A DNA stretch of 64,000 nt from DATNPX01 sp036702975 (GTDB lineage Bacteria; Cyanobacteriota; Vampirovibrionia; Obscuribacterales; Obscuribacteraceae): positions 62,001-126,000 of the forward strand of contig DATNPX010000008.1 in NCBI GenBank assembly GCA_036702975.1, written 5' to 3'. The notes under the pieces were generated by a model. The model searched no databases. It had not been told where the DNA came from and worked only from the letters and a program-made list of their open reading frames with translations. This document shows, piece by piece, positions 1 through 8,264 of the stretch. The first letter of the stretch is position 1. Every line of letters begins with the position of its first letter. A program made the position numbers and the translations under genes.

Positions 1-844
1 TAGAGTTAGGGATTGAATGACGCTGGCTAAGTTTCGCTTTCTTTTCGTCCTCGCGTTTTTGCATGACGTATTGAATGTACTGGGCAGGAGATCCTGGAGT
101 AACAGATGTGTACGGGCGAATACTTCTGTCGAGCCGCTCTGCATCTGGGCTAAGCCAGGACACAATCGATGAACCGCCATAGGCCGATTGGATGATCCCT
201 ATCGGTCTGTTTAACTTTTGATGTAACTCGCGGGCAAACATGTAGCCGAGCGCTGATAAGTCGGCGATAGAATCTTTGTCGCATTGAATCCAATGACCTA
301 CAACATTTGCAAGTGGGTGTGCGGTTGCGTCTGGCGGCACGCAAAAGAAACGTATATCAGAATATTTACTGGCGCTGTTCTTGCAGCTGTCGCTTTCTCG
401 ACAATCTTTGATGGGTAGCGCCATATTTGATTGACCTGCGCAAAGCCACACTTCTCCAACGAGTACGTCCTTGAAGACTAACTCGTTGTCTCCGCGTATA
501 ACCAGGTTGCCGCGGGTGCCGGGCTTGAACGGACCTAGAGCGGCTGACCATTCTCCCGACGCGGAGGATTGAGTTTTAATTGTCGAGCCGGCGAATGTCG
601 CTGAAATAGATTCGTGTGGACTGCTGCATCCGAATAACCTTATTTTCGCGTCCGACTGCAGCACCATATGATCGCCGAATATAGATGGCATCGTGACATT
701 CGCAATGGCTGCTCTATTTGAACAGAGCAGCAAGCAAACGACGGTTGATGTAAGGCCGTAAAGCAATCGCCTGATCAGTGCAGCGCTTTCAGTGCTTCTC
801 TCAGACCAATTGTGATGGATTTGACTGTTGGCTCTTCGCGCCAT
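1..844 (-). CDS. Sialate O-acetylesterase-like protein, C-terminus cut by window edge
   Basis: The reverse strand is open from ATG 844 to the window edge, giving 281 residues of a longer protein. After a hydrophobic export segment (about residues 22-42, ending ..NRAAIA) comes the typical beta-sandwich start of the SASA family (MPSIFGDHMVLQ), then GEVWLCAGQSNM, the nucleophile block of carbohydrate acetylesterases, and later QSAYGGSSIVSWL. The family removes O-acetyl groups from sialic acids and other sugars, usually in the periplasm or outside. The start lies 4 bp behind the stop of the acyltransferase at 849-2093, so the two are almost certainly cotranscribed and coupled: one adds acyl groups, the other could remove them. 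The second catalytic block (WYQGESN in the paralogue at 8265) would lie beyond the edge. Actual substrate unknown. Confidence 0.88.
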   Translation of the reverse strand, partial: MARRANSQIHHNWSERSTESAALIRRLLYGLTSTVVCLLLCSNRAAIANVTMPSIFGDHMVLQSDAKIRLFGCSSPHESISATFAGSTIKTQSSASGEWSAALGPFKPGTRGNLVIRGDNELVFKDVLVGEVWLCAGQSNMALPIKDCRESDSCKNSASKYSDIRFFCVPPDATAHPLANVVGHWIQCDKDSIADLSALGYMFARELHQKLNRPIGIIQSAYGGSSIVSWLSPDAERLDRSIRPYTSVTPGSPAQYIQYVMQKREDEKKAKLSQRHSIPNS

Positions 845-848
845 GGTA

Positions 849-2093
849 TCAGAGCGCATGAATCTTTCTTCCTAGATAAGCTCGTACCGGCTTCTCTACG
901 AATGCATGGATTAATGCAGCAGAGGCAAGTACGAGAAATACGTAGAGTCCGAAATGAGCTAGTCTCGGCAAGTGGAGCTGGGCGAAATCGCCGCGCACAA
1001 AAACTTTGATCCAGAGCCAATGCACCAAATAGACTGAATAGCTTATCTCTCCAAGCCAGACGAAAAGTGACCTGGACAGTACGTTTTGAAGCCAGCCTTT
1101 TTCCAGTGAGAAGAAGAGAACTAGCATGGCGTACACAAACACGCCGCTGCTGCACTCAACCCAACGAGACAAATTGGGTGCGATGCCGTCTAATACAGTG
1201 GGGTTGAACCAGTGCTTTAGACCTCCTATAAAACACAGCACTATGAGTATGATCGTGAACTCTGCGATGTGCAGTATTGGTCCTTTGAGCCGAGAGAGCT
1301 GGTTCCGATGCTTAAGGTAGGCACCACACGTCGCAATGCCCACGACGAACTCGAAGATGCGAACGAGGGGATTTATGTATGCGACACCGAAGGAAGTCAC
1401 GTCATCTAGATGTCCTACCGTCTCTGGAAAAAATCGCGAGAGCCCTACGAAAGCGGCAGCCATCAAAGCAAACAACGCGACCATGCGATAGGGTTTACAA
1501 AGTACAAGCGGGCAGATGAATGGAAAACAGCAATAAAACAACAGTTCGGCCGAAACACTCCACGAAACAGAATTCAGTGAAAAGAAGAACCTTTCAATCG
1601 GAATCCAAGCCTGGAGTAGCAGGTAGTTCGGAAGCAGTATGTACGGGTGGCTCAGCCAATGATCTGTAAGAAGAATAGTCGCTGCAACCGCAGTCAAGAA
1701 ATGCACCGGCCATATTCGTGCCAGCCGCATCAACATGAACTTAAGTCTGTCCCGCGAAGTAGCCAGCGTCGGGTAGTTATAAGTGAGAATGAATCCCGAT
1801 AGGACAAAGAAAAGTGATACGCCTTGCACAAGCGCGAGGCTTGAGAATATGTGCTTATGGTCGATACCAAAGGAATCGGCGCTGTGGTAGAAAACAATCA
1901 TCATCGCAGCAAATATGCGCAAGCCGGTGAGCGCCTTCAGCTGTTCGCGCCTTTCCGGAGCGATTGGCGCTGCGCGTGATTCGGTCTGCCGCGCGTCGTT
2001 AGCTGCCTCCACCTCTCCAGAAGCCGAGGCTTGGAAACACGATGGAACGGCGGATTTAGTTTGATCTTTTGAAAGAGAAGTGAATTTGGGCAT
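849..2093 (-). CDS. Acyltransferase 3 family membrane protein (OafA-like)
   Basis: A 414-residue AT3 (PF01757) protein with about ten membrane spans. A polar tail of about 50 residues precedes TM1, which carries the family's conserved Arg and His (GLRIFAAMMIVFYHSA, R59 and H70). GVSLFFVLSGFILTYNYP, WSVSAELLFYCCFPF and SYSVYLVHW are further family blocks. Such proteins transfer acyl groups, commonly acetyl from acetyl-CoA, across the inner membrane to sugars of O-antigen, capsule or exopolysaccharide. It is closest in sequence to the N-terminal half of the 879-residue protein at 26888-29527 and to the genes at 21799-26883. It is followed after 4 bp by the acetylesterase at 1-844. Specificity cannot be read from the sequence. 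Confidence 0.92.
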   Translation of the reverse strand: MPKFTSLSKDQTKSAVPSCFQASASGEVEAANDARQTESRAAPIAPERREQLKALTGLRIFAAMMIVFYHSADSFGIDHKHIFSSLALVQGVSLFFVLSGFILTYNYPTLATSRDRLKFMLMRLARIWPVHFLTAVAATILLTDHWLSHPYILLPNYLLLQAWIPIERFFFSLNSVSWSVSAELLFYCCFPFICPLVLCKPYRMVALFALMAAAFVGLSRFFPETVGHLDDVTSFGVAYINPLVRIFEFVVGIATCGAYLKHRNQLSRLKGPILHIAEFTIILIVLCFIGGLKHWFNPTVLDGIAPNLSRWVECSSGVFVYAMLVLFFSLEKGWLQNVLSRSLFVWLGEISYSVYLVHWLWIKVFVRGDFAQLHLPRLAHFGLYVFLVLASAALIHAFVEKPVRAYLGRKIHAL

Positions 2094-2428
2094 CGACGGT
2101 GAACGCCTGGCTACCTAGGCCATGCGGCAATATAAGGCTACCGTGAGTATAAGCTGTAAAGAATAGAAGAATATTGTCTTCACCAGTTATTCACTATATA
2201 TTCACTACTTATTTGCTGAACCTTTACGAGTCTTTCGTCAATCTTCCGTATTTGGAGTTGGCTTTTAATACTCTTCTGCAATCGCTCTGCAACAAATTTG
2301 GTCTTCAATCAAATGCATAGGCGGCTCACTGGCCAGCACTTCCCTCCCCCCTATACAGTCAAAGCTGGCTGGTGGGTTTGCCTAGAAATCTCGGTCTCTC
2401 TCCCTCTAAATCGTACTTAGTGTTGAGA
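2094..2428. other. Divergent intergenic region
   Basis: AT-rich spacer between the divergent acyltransferase and TPR-like genes. It must hold both promoters. A short direct repeat ATTCACTA occurs around 2188-2208. No convincing gene or RNA seen. Confidence 0.5.
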
Positions 2429-3610
2429 ATGTCGTTTAAAACCTTGTCGAAGCTAGAATCTTATGTTCATCACTTGCGAAAAATCGCCCAATCGCTTTTG
2501 TCTGTTGCGGCTGTGAGCACATATTTTTATTGCCAGCCAGCGATCGGCATTGATTCTGGTGTTTCGACACCACATGGCCGCGCCAAGGCGGGCACCACAT
2601 TCGGTGGTACAAAGGCGCAGCGGATCTCCTTTGATAAATTTCGAATACATGCAAACGACATCGTCATGAAAGCCCGCAGGCTGGCGAAAACAGGACGCCT
2701 CAGCGCCAAGGGACGGGAAAGATTTGCGGTCGCTGCCGAGGAGATATACACCTTTGGTTCAGAAACCAAAGATGCTTCGCAAAAGGACTTTTGTGCGATT
2801 AGGTATGTTGAGTTGACCTGTTTGGTGTATGAAAAGCTTACTGATGAAATAGCGGCACGCAATCAACTGATAGTCGCTAACTTTTTGGAGAGGAGGCGTT
2901 ACGAACAGGCCGCGTGCATGGAAAAACAGTTGTTGGCGCTGGCTCAGCGCTCTCATGTTGCGAACTCCATGATACTGTCGTCGTACAATTTCAGCCTTGG
3001 CATAACCTATCTGGCTTTAAGAGAGCCGAACGAGGCAAAGGCTCGCTTTTCTCGCTGCTTGCGACTTGATAAAAGACGCAAGCCGGATTCAACTTCAGAT
3101 TTGCACCGTATGACGATGGAACGCTTCAACTCTATGATTTCGCTCGAACGAGGCGATCTACAAAAGGCGCAGCAAGAAAGTGTGAGTTGGGCAGTAAATT
3201 CCGTTACTTCCGCATCGGTTGCGAACATCTACTCTGGTGGAGACTTTCTATGGTTTGCAGGACTTCTAGCAAACTCGGGACGCGTAGATGACGCTGCGAT
3301 TTACTATGCTTGTGCATTACACTCTTTTGACACTATGGCTCATGCGACGTCGTTGCGGTCTTTCGATGATGGAAGAGCCATTGCCTGCGAAGGGTTGGCC
3401 CGGGTTGAACTCAGACGAGGACGGGCGATGCGCGCGCATGCACTGCGAGGAAAGATCGCACGATTGCGCATCATGCATTCAAACTGGCCGGCTAGACTGT
3501 CTGATGCCGACATCGACTTCTTCTGTCTTTGGCAACATCTGCCAAATCCGGCTGATCCGATGTCCAAAATAGAGGGCTTAGAAACTAGCCTCTGCCTGCA
3601 TCAAGGTTAA
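2429..3610 (+). CDS. Secreted TPR-like protein
   Basis: About 393 residues from ATG 2429. The frame is open further up to GTG 2372, but the 2429 start gives an export signal (basic start, then QSLLSVAAVSTYFYCQPAIG). The middle part has helical repeats resembling TPRs (SFNLGITYLALREPNEAKARF-like pattern near residues 190-215, and again near 275-300 and 325-350), which usually serve as protein-binding scaffolds. No catalytic motif seen. It stands alone, divergent from the AT3 operon. Function unknown; export and TPR character are inferred from sequence pattern only. Confidence 0.75.
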   Translation: MSFKTLSKLESYVHHLRKIAQSLLSVAAVSTYFYCQPAIGIDSGVSTPHGRAKAGTTFGGTKAQRISFDKFRIHANDIVMKARRLAKTGRLSAKGRERFAVAAEEIYTFGSETKDASQKDFCAIRYVELTCLVYEKLTDEIAARNQLIVANFLERRRYEQAACMEKQLLALAQRSHVANSMILSSYNFSLGITYLALREPNEAKARFSRCLRLDKRRKPDSTSDLHRMTMERFNSMISLERGDLQKAQQESVSWAVNSVTSASVANIYSGGDFLWFAGLLANSGRVDDAAIYYACALHSFDTMAHATSLRSFDDGRAIACEGLARVELRRGRAMRAHALRGKIARLRIMHSNWPARLSDADIDFFCLWQHLPNPADPMSKIEGLETSLCLHQG

Positions 3611-3924
3611 CCCGCAGTAATGTACTTTCGTGCGGCTCTTTGACTAAGCCGATAGAAGACAAATAAACAAGATTTATTTTTGGGGCTGAAATCAGCCAGG
3701 GCGCCGTTTGAGGCTGGCTTTCAAGCTGAACATAAGATTGGTTGCCAATATAAACAGCGAGAAAGTGGTAAATTCGTGGTCCGTGCGCTATGGAGACCGG
3801 CAGTACCACGCGCTGTACTACAAGAAAGCATACCAAAACGTGGGATCTCAAACCGGTATGAGAAGAGTTTTCAGGTTTCGCATTCGCACCGTATGCGGTG
3901 CATCATTAGATGCTTTGATTTGAT
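3611..3924. other. Intergenic region, no confident gene
   Basis: Two overlapping short frames (3680-3937 and 3708-3923) exist but neither has a ribosome-binding site or a recognisable domain. A small hairpin, GCACCG with a 4-base loop and its complement CGGTGC, lies at 3886-3901 just before the next gene. Confidence 0.4.
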
Positions 3925-5190
3925 ATGGCAAGCATGATCAATTCCCCCATGACAGAAAAGCTGACTCCACGCAGTTCAGTGAATGGCGGGGCGAAAAAGA
4001 GCGAGTTCCAATTCGATATTTATGGCATTCTTACTCAGAGATTGAGATTCCGTCCGGCGCTGTTCTTTGCCGGTTTTGCTCTTGGGCTAGTCGCGTGTGT
4101 GATTGCCGGTAGATATTGTGCTGGCTTGAACATATACAAGAACTTCCATCGATTTCACAAATTCATTAGCCCGGCATCGCTCTTCTATCCTACGGTCTCT
4201 CAATTGAGAGCAATTGCTACAAGTGGCAGCACACAGTCGCAAGTGCTCGTTATTGTCGGAGGCAACTCCATATTCAATGGGTACGGGCAACCCGAACAGG
4301 AACTGTGGACTGCCAAGCTTCAAGAATTGCTCGGAAGTAAATACAGGGTGCTCAACTTTGCCCTTCCCATCGCCGAACCATTCGATTTGGGTTATTGGGC
4401 GGCGGAATCACTGCTGAAAGAAAATCGAAGAGTCATATACGTCACGAACTGTTTCCCTGGTCAAGGCACCACTCCATCAGGCTCGCAGGTGTACACTTAC
4501 AGTTACTGGGATGCGAAGGAAAAACATTTGCTTATGCCAGATGCTGCGCGAGATCGCGCAGTCATTGACCGCATTAAGCCGCTTCCTGAGAAAGACAGAG
4601 TTAAGAGTGAGGAGCTCCAGACCGGAGCAAGTTTGGACGGGCTTCTATGGTTTGAGGACTTGTGGACAACCGTCTCTTATAAAGGTTTCTTTTCAGTGTG
4701 GACCGGACTAACTTCCCAGTCGCCTTGGCTGGCGAGGCAGAAGTACAAAGACATAAAGACAGAGCCGATGCTGGCGCCGGATCGCTTTACCAATCCGGGG
4801 CAGCTGAAACAGATTGTCGAATTCAATCGCGAATTTTTTGCGGAAAATTCATCGGCGCCAAATCCTCAATTTTGGACCAATTTTCAAAATCAAATTCAAT
4901 ATACAGTCCCTTCGAGTGTGCGAAAAAACTGTTTAGTGACACTCTCGTCTCATGCACCTGCGATCGTCGATCAGATGTCGACTCTCAGAAAGGAGCAAGA
5001 ACGCATGGGCATTGCATACTCTGAAGCGGCTTGGCGAAAAGCTGGCTTCAACTGTATTGATGTTGAAGGTAAGCTGACGTCTGACGATTTCTCCGACGGG
5101 CGTCACTTGCTGGCGAGCGGAGGTAGGAAATTGGCTGCTGTTCTTGCTCCTCAGGTGAAACAGCTTGCGCACGGACTTGGTTACGACTAG
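3925..5190 (+). CDS. Membrane-anchored SGNH-fold protein, probable O-acetyltransferase partner (copy A)
   Basis: 421 residues: a short cytoplasmic tail, one membrane span (about residues 44-63) and a large outside domain. The domain has the SGNH/GDSL blocks: IVGGNS with S115 as likely nucleophile near its start, and DGRH (D391, H394) near its end. AlgJ/AlgX- and PatB-like proteins of this fold work beside MBOAT proteins to move acetyl groups onto exopolysaccharides or cell-wall sugars. This copy has no MBOAT next to it but is about half identical, along its whole length, to the convergent gene at 5344-6615, which does. Starts at 3934 and 3949 are also possible; there is no clear ribosome-binding site. 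Confidence 0.75.
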   Translation: MASMINSPMTEKLTPRSSVNGGAKKSEFQFDIYGILTQRLRFRPALFFAGFALGLVACVIAGRYCAGLNIYKNFHRFHKFISPASLFYPTVSQLRAIATSGSTQSQVLVIVGGNSIFNGYGQPEQELWTAKLQELLGSKYRVLNFALPIAEPFDLGYWAAESLLKENRRVIYVTNCFPGQGTTPSGSQVYTYSYWDAKEKHLLMPDAARDRAVIDRIKPLPEKDRVKSEELQTGASLDGLLWFEDLWTTVSYKGFFSVWTGLTSQSPWLARQKYKDIKTEPMLAPDRFTNPGQLKQIVEFNREFFAENSSAPNPQFWTNFQNQIQYTVPSSVRKNCLVTLSSHAPAIVDQMSTLRKEQERMGIAYSEAAWRKAGFNCIDVEGKLTSDDFSDGRHLLASGGRKLAAVLAPQVKQLAHGLGYD

Positions 5191-5241
5191 TTGATTGACG
5201 ACGGTTTTATTGAGAATCAGCTAGGAATTTGTTTTGGTAGA

Positions 5242-5328
5242 TGTCTCAGTCAGTAATATGTCTCTGTCAGTAATATTTGTCTCTGTCAGTAATATTTGTC
5301 TCTGTCAGTTATTGTCTCGGCCAGTAAT
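5242..5328. repeat. Five tandem copies of a ~18-bp repeat
   Basis: Units resemble TGTCTCTGTCAGTAATATT, at about 5242, 5259, 5278, 5297 and 5313. The middle two are identical and the outer ones diverge. The array fills the gap between the convergent SGNH paralogues. Confidence 0.9.
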
Positions 5329-5343
5329 TCAAAGCGCTGTCGC

Positions 5344-6615
5344 CTAATACTTTAAATCACTGTTTATTGCTTGTACTTCTTTGGCAACCAAGGCCGCAAC
5401 TTTTTCCCCTCCACTCTCAACTAAATGGCGGGCGTCCAGAAAGTCTTCGTTTTCAAGTTTGCCATCTAGCGATATGCTGTGGTAGCCGGCATTTATCCAG
5501 CTCTCTTTGCTCCGCTGCGTTGTAATGGTTTCGCGGTTTTTCTCGATAGCAGTCAATCTATCGATGTATGCCGGTGTGTGTGTGGAAACGACCACCAGGC
5601 AGTTCTTTTTAAACTGATGTGGTATCAAAGTGCACATGTCGCTCAGGACCTTGTACCAGACTGCTTCCCTTGGTTTGCAAGTTTGATACTCAAAATAGCT
5701 TCTCGTGTACGACCGAATTGAGTTGTAGTCGCGGTCAGACTTGAATCGCTCCTCGACCGGAGGTGGAGAAGTCCATCTTGGTTCGGCGTAGTCCTTGTGA
5801 GCTAGAAGCATTGTGTTTGACGTTAAGTTCGTCCAAACGGTGAAAAAATTGGAATAGCTGACCGCCGTCCAAAGGTCTTCAAAATATAGGACGCTATCAA
5901 GTTTGCTTCGTAATTGCAGTTCGGTCATTTTGATGCGATCTTGCTCGTTCAAGGCTTTAAGATCGGCATCAATACATGCATTACGTAAGGTGTCTTTGAC
6001 GAGGAGATGTTTTTCTTTGGCATCCCAGAATCCGTATCCATAGATCTCTTCACCCTCCGGTTTTCCTATGGTGCCTGGCATGGTGATGGTGACGTACAGT
6101 ACCTTCCTGTGTTTTTTTAACAGTGCTTCGGCTGCCCAATATCCCCATTCAAAAGGCTCCGACGATGGATTTGCAAAATTGAATACTGCATACTTTGCAC
6201 CCAATATGTTCTGTAGCCTTTTGCTCCAGAGTTGGTCTTCGTTTTGTCCGAGCCCGAAGGCGACTGAATTACCGCCCACGATCACGATTGTCTGTTCAGG
6301 CTTACTCTTAGATTCGACAATCGCAAGCATCTGCGAAATGGTTGGATAGTACAAAGATGCTGGGTTTATGTAATCATGGAACCGGCTGAAGTTTCCATAT
6401 ATGTTGTGCTTCGATATAGCTCTTCCGGCGAGCGAACAGAGCACAAACGCCAGAGCAATTCCGATGAAGAAAGCGGGTGGTGCAAAGCGCTTAGGGTCGA
6501 CTAACCAGCCGTAGATGTCGAAGCCTTGAAAGCCAATTTTAGCCGAAGCCTTTTCTTTGACCTGCGGGCTCGGGCTCTTTGTGCTTGGTTTTGGTGCTAC
6601 GACTGTGTTGGACAT
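5344..6615 (-). CDS. Membrane-anchored SGNH-fold protein, probable O-acetyltransferase partner (copy B)
   Basis: 423 residues with the same layout as copy A at 3925: one membrane span (about residues 46-64), IVGGNS with S117, and DARH with D394 and H397. Shared stretches such as DIYG, NPASL(F/Y)YPT(V/I)SQ and GYWAAE(S/A)LLK show common ancestry. It is the third gene of a minus-strand cassette behind an MBOAT (6938-8140) and a small membrane protein (6706-6915). By analogy with AlgI/AlgJ/AlgX, the MBOAT would pass acetyl groups across the membrane and this protein would attach them to a glycan. The target glycan is not known. Confidence 0.78.
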   Translation of the reverse strand: MSNTVVAPKPSTKSPSPQVKEKASAKIGFQGFDIYGWLVDPKRFAPPAFFIGIALAFVLCSLAGRAISKHNIYGNFSRFHDYINPASLYYPTISQMLAIVESKSKPEQTIVIVGGNSVAFGLGQNEDQLWSKRLQNILGAKYAVFNFANPSSEPFEWGYWAAEALLKKHRKVLYVTITMPGTIGKPEGEEIYGYGFWDAKEKHLLVKDTLRNACIDADLKALNEQDRIKMTELQLRSKLDSVLYFEDLWTAVSYSNFFTVWTNLTSNTMLLAHKDYAEPRWTSPPPVEERFKSDRDYNSIRSYTRSYFEYQTCKPREAVWYKVLSDMCTLIPHQFKKNCLVVVSTHTPAYIDRLTAIEKNRETITTQRSKESWINAGYHSISLDGKLENEDFLDARHLVESGGEKVAALVAKEVQAINSDLKY

Positions 6616-6705
6616 TTGATAAGCGTTGCTTCTGATAAGAGATGCTTCTAGTTCACGACCGCTAAAATCAATCCTGAAAGAGTGTATGGAGGGGATTGGG
6701 AAATG

Positions 6706-6915
6706 CTAGAACGCTGCGTAAATAAACGGTTCTGTCGGAAGAGAGAGTCGATATAGCAAGTAGTGGGCGAAGACACCAGTAGCGAGACCTAAAAACAACG
6801 ACCAGGCTATTGGAAAAATGCGTTGCGTAAAACCTTGCGGTTTCAGGGATCTTTCCAGCTTCTCAACTTCATCGACGGCGTTTGCGCCATTCAAGGCTTG
6901 CTCTATCTGATTCAC
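6706..6915 (-). CDS. Small single-span membrane protein of the MBOAT cassette
   Basis: 69 residues from GTG 6915, preceded by AGGA at a 7-base spacing. A charged N-terminal part of about 33 residues is followed by one membrane span (about 34-56) and a short outer tail. It lies 22 bp behind the MBOAT and 90 bp ahead of the SGNH gene, all on the same strand, so it probably belongs to the same transcript. No family recognised; small membrane subunits do occur in other MBOAT systems (for example DltX), which makes an accessory role plausible but unproven. Confidence 0.65.
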   Translation of the reverse strand: MNQIEQALNGANAVDEVEKLERSLKPQGFTQRIFPIAWSLFLGLATGVFAHYLLYRLSLPTEPFIYAAF

Positions 6916-6937
6916 AAATCAATCCTCATCTCATTCG

Positions 6938-8140
6938 TCAAAGCGAACTTACAAAAAGCAGTTGAACCATGCGGCATGCTTGTGGGGTTGGATAAAAGAA
7001 CAACAAGCAGCCGAGTCCGAAGAACGCGATAGTCACCGCCCATGATGCAACTGGAACTCGATCGAAGAACCAGCCGAGCGCAGTTCCCAAAGGACCGAGC
7101 AGTTTTCGATAACCGCCGCAAATTACGAGTCCTGCGCCGTGGAAAAGTCCCCAGATGAGATAGTTCCAGTCGGCGCCGTGCCAGAGTCCACAAAGTGCAA
7201 ATGCGAACATACCGTTTGCTACTTTGCGGGCGGTTCCCTTTCTGCTTCCCCCAAGTGGAATATAGACATAATCGCGAACCCACGAAGTAAGTGACATATG
7301 CCAACGCTGCCAGAGCTCAGTAATGTTGTTCGCCAAGTACGGCCAGTTGAAGTTTTGTGGCAATCTGATGCCTAACATTCTGGCAAAACCGATAGCCATA
7401 TCGCTGTATCCACTGAAGTCTAAGTAGACTCGCAGTGTGATTGCGGCCATGAAGAACCATCGCTCCGGCATGGAGAGAGTTGCGAAGCGCGGCCCGTTGT
7501 AGGTCAAATAGAGGGTTAGGTTGTCTGCTAATACGCACTTCTTAAAGAATCCGCCTGCCACTTGCACCATGCCATACGAGACATCTTGCATAGTCGTTGA
7601 GCTTAACCCGGTCTTCAATGAAGGTAGGAAATTCGTGTATCGCTTGATCGGGCCTGCAACCAGCGACGGGAAGAAGAGCGTGAAGTGCGCAAAATCAAAG
7701 ATGTTGCGCATTGGCTCTCCGCCTTTGCGTACCTCATAAAGATAGTGGATGAACTCGAACGCGAAGAAGCTGATCGCAAGTGGCGGTGCCGCTGGCAACC
7801 AGGAAGAGAGCTGTTTGTCGGTCTGAGTCGCGAAATCAGGGCTAATTTTGGCTAGTAGCTGCCCGATGAAAAAGTGAGTGTATTTATAAAAACATAGAGC
7901 GAGAACGCAAGTGGCTATGCCGGCGAGGCAGGCAGCCGGATGCTTTGAACGCGCCACAAAGAAGGTCATCAGACCCAGGAAGATAATTGGGATGACGCCA
8001 GCCGGACCTGCGAAGTGCGTGTGGAACACCATGCAGAATGCGATGAGCAGAAAGAATCTCACTCTTGCGCTGGGGATAAACCAATAGAGTGGCAGAAATG
8101 CCGCCACCGCTAATATGAACCAGTAGGTCGCAAAAATCAT
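6938..8140 (-). CDS. MBOAT family O-acyltransferase (AlgI-like)
   Basis: 400 residues, about ten membrane spans. MBOAT hallmarks are present: FFPSLVAGPIKRY, YLDFSGYSDMAIG, WQRWHMSLTSWVRDYVYIPLGG, and LCGLWHGADWNYLIWG with the likely active-site H321 and a second His at 334. AlgI-type MBOATs transfer acyl groups through the inner membrane to a periplasmic acceptor protein or glycan. It is somewhat shorter than AlgI (the paralogue at 33683 has 484 residues). AGGAA sits 5 bases before ATG 8140. It heads a cassette with the small membrane protein and SGNH copy B. Confidence 0.9.
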   Translation of the reverse strand: MIFATYWFILAVAAFLPLYWFIPSARVRFFLLIAFCMVFHTHFAGPAGVIPIIFLGLMTFFVARSKHPAACLAGIATCVLALCFYKYTHFFIGQLLAKISPDFATQTDKQLSSWLPAAPPLAISFFAFEFIHYLYEVRKGGEPMRNIFDFAHFTLFFPSLVAGPIKRYTNFLPSLKTGLSSTTMQDVSYGMVQVAGGFFKKCVLADNLTLYLTYNGPRFATLSMPERWFFMAAITLRVYLDFSGYSDMAIGFARMLGIRLPQNFNWPYLANNITELWQRWHMSLTSWVRDYVYIPLGGSRKGTARKVANGMFAFALCGLWHGADWNYLIWGLFHGAGLVICGGYRKLLGPLGTALGWFFDRVPVASWAVTIAFFGLGCLLFFYPTPQACRMVQLLFVSSL

Positions 8141-8264
8141 CGAGGTTCCTAAATCGACAAACCGTAGCGATCTTACTACTTGTCACGTGGTTCAAAACAT
8201 GAATGTGGCCAAATACAGACCCGTTTTCTGGAAAAGTTCGCTGTATTATAGTTAACCTTGAATA

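Noticed and set aside
775..1155. 126-codon reverse frame overlapping the AT3 and esterase genes
   Set aside because: Composition is Arg/Ser/Cys-rich, as in antisense shadows, and two well-supported family genes already occupy the region.
3680..3937. Short forward frames upstream of SGNH copy A
   Set aside because: Two overlapping frames of similar length, neither with a ribosome-binding site or domain; not enough to call a gene.
5242..5328. CRISPR-like array
   Set aside because: Units of ~18 bp follow each other without spacers, and no cas genes are present. The same applies to the arrays at 36619, 39224 and 61166.
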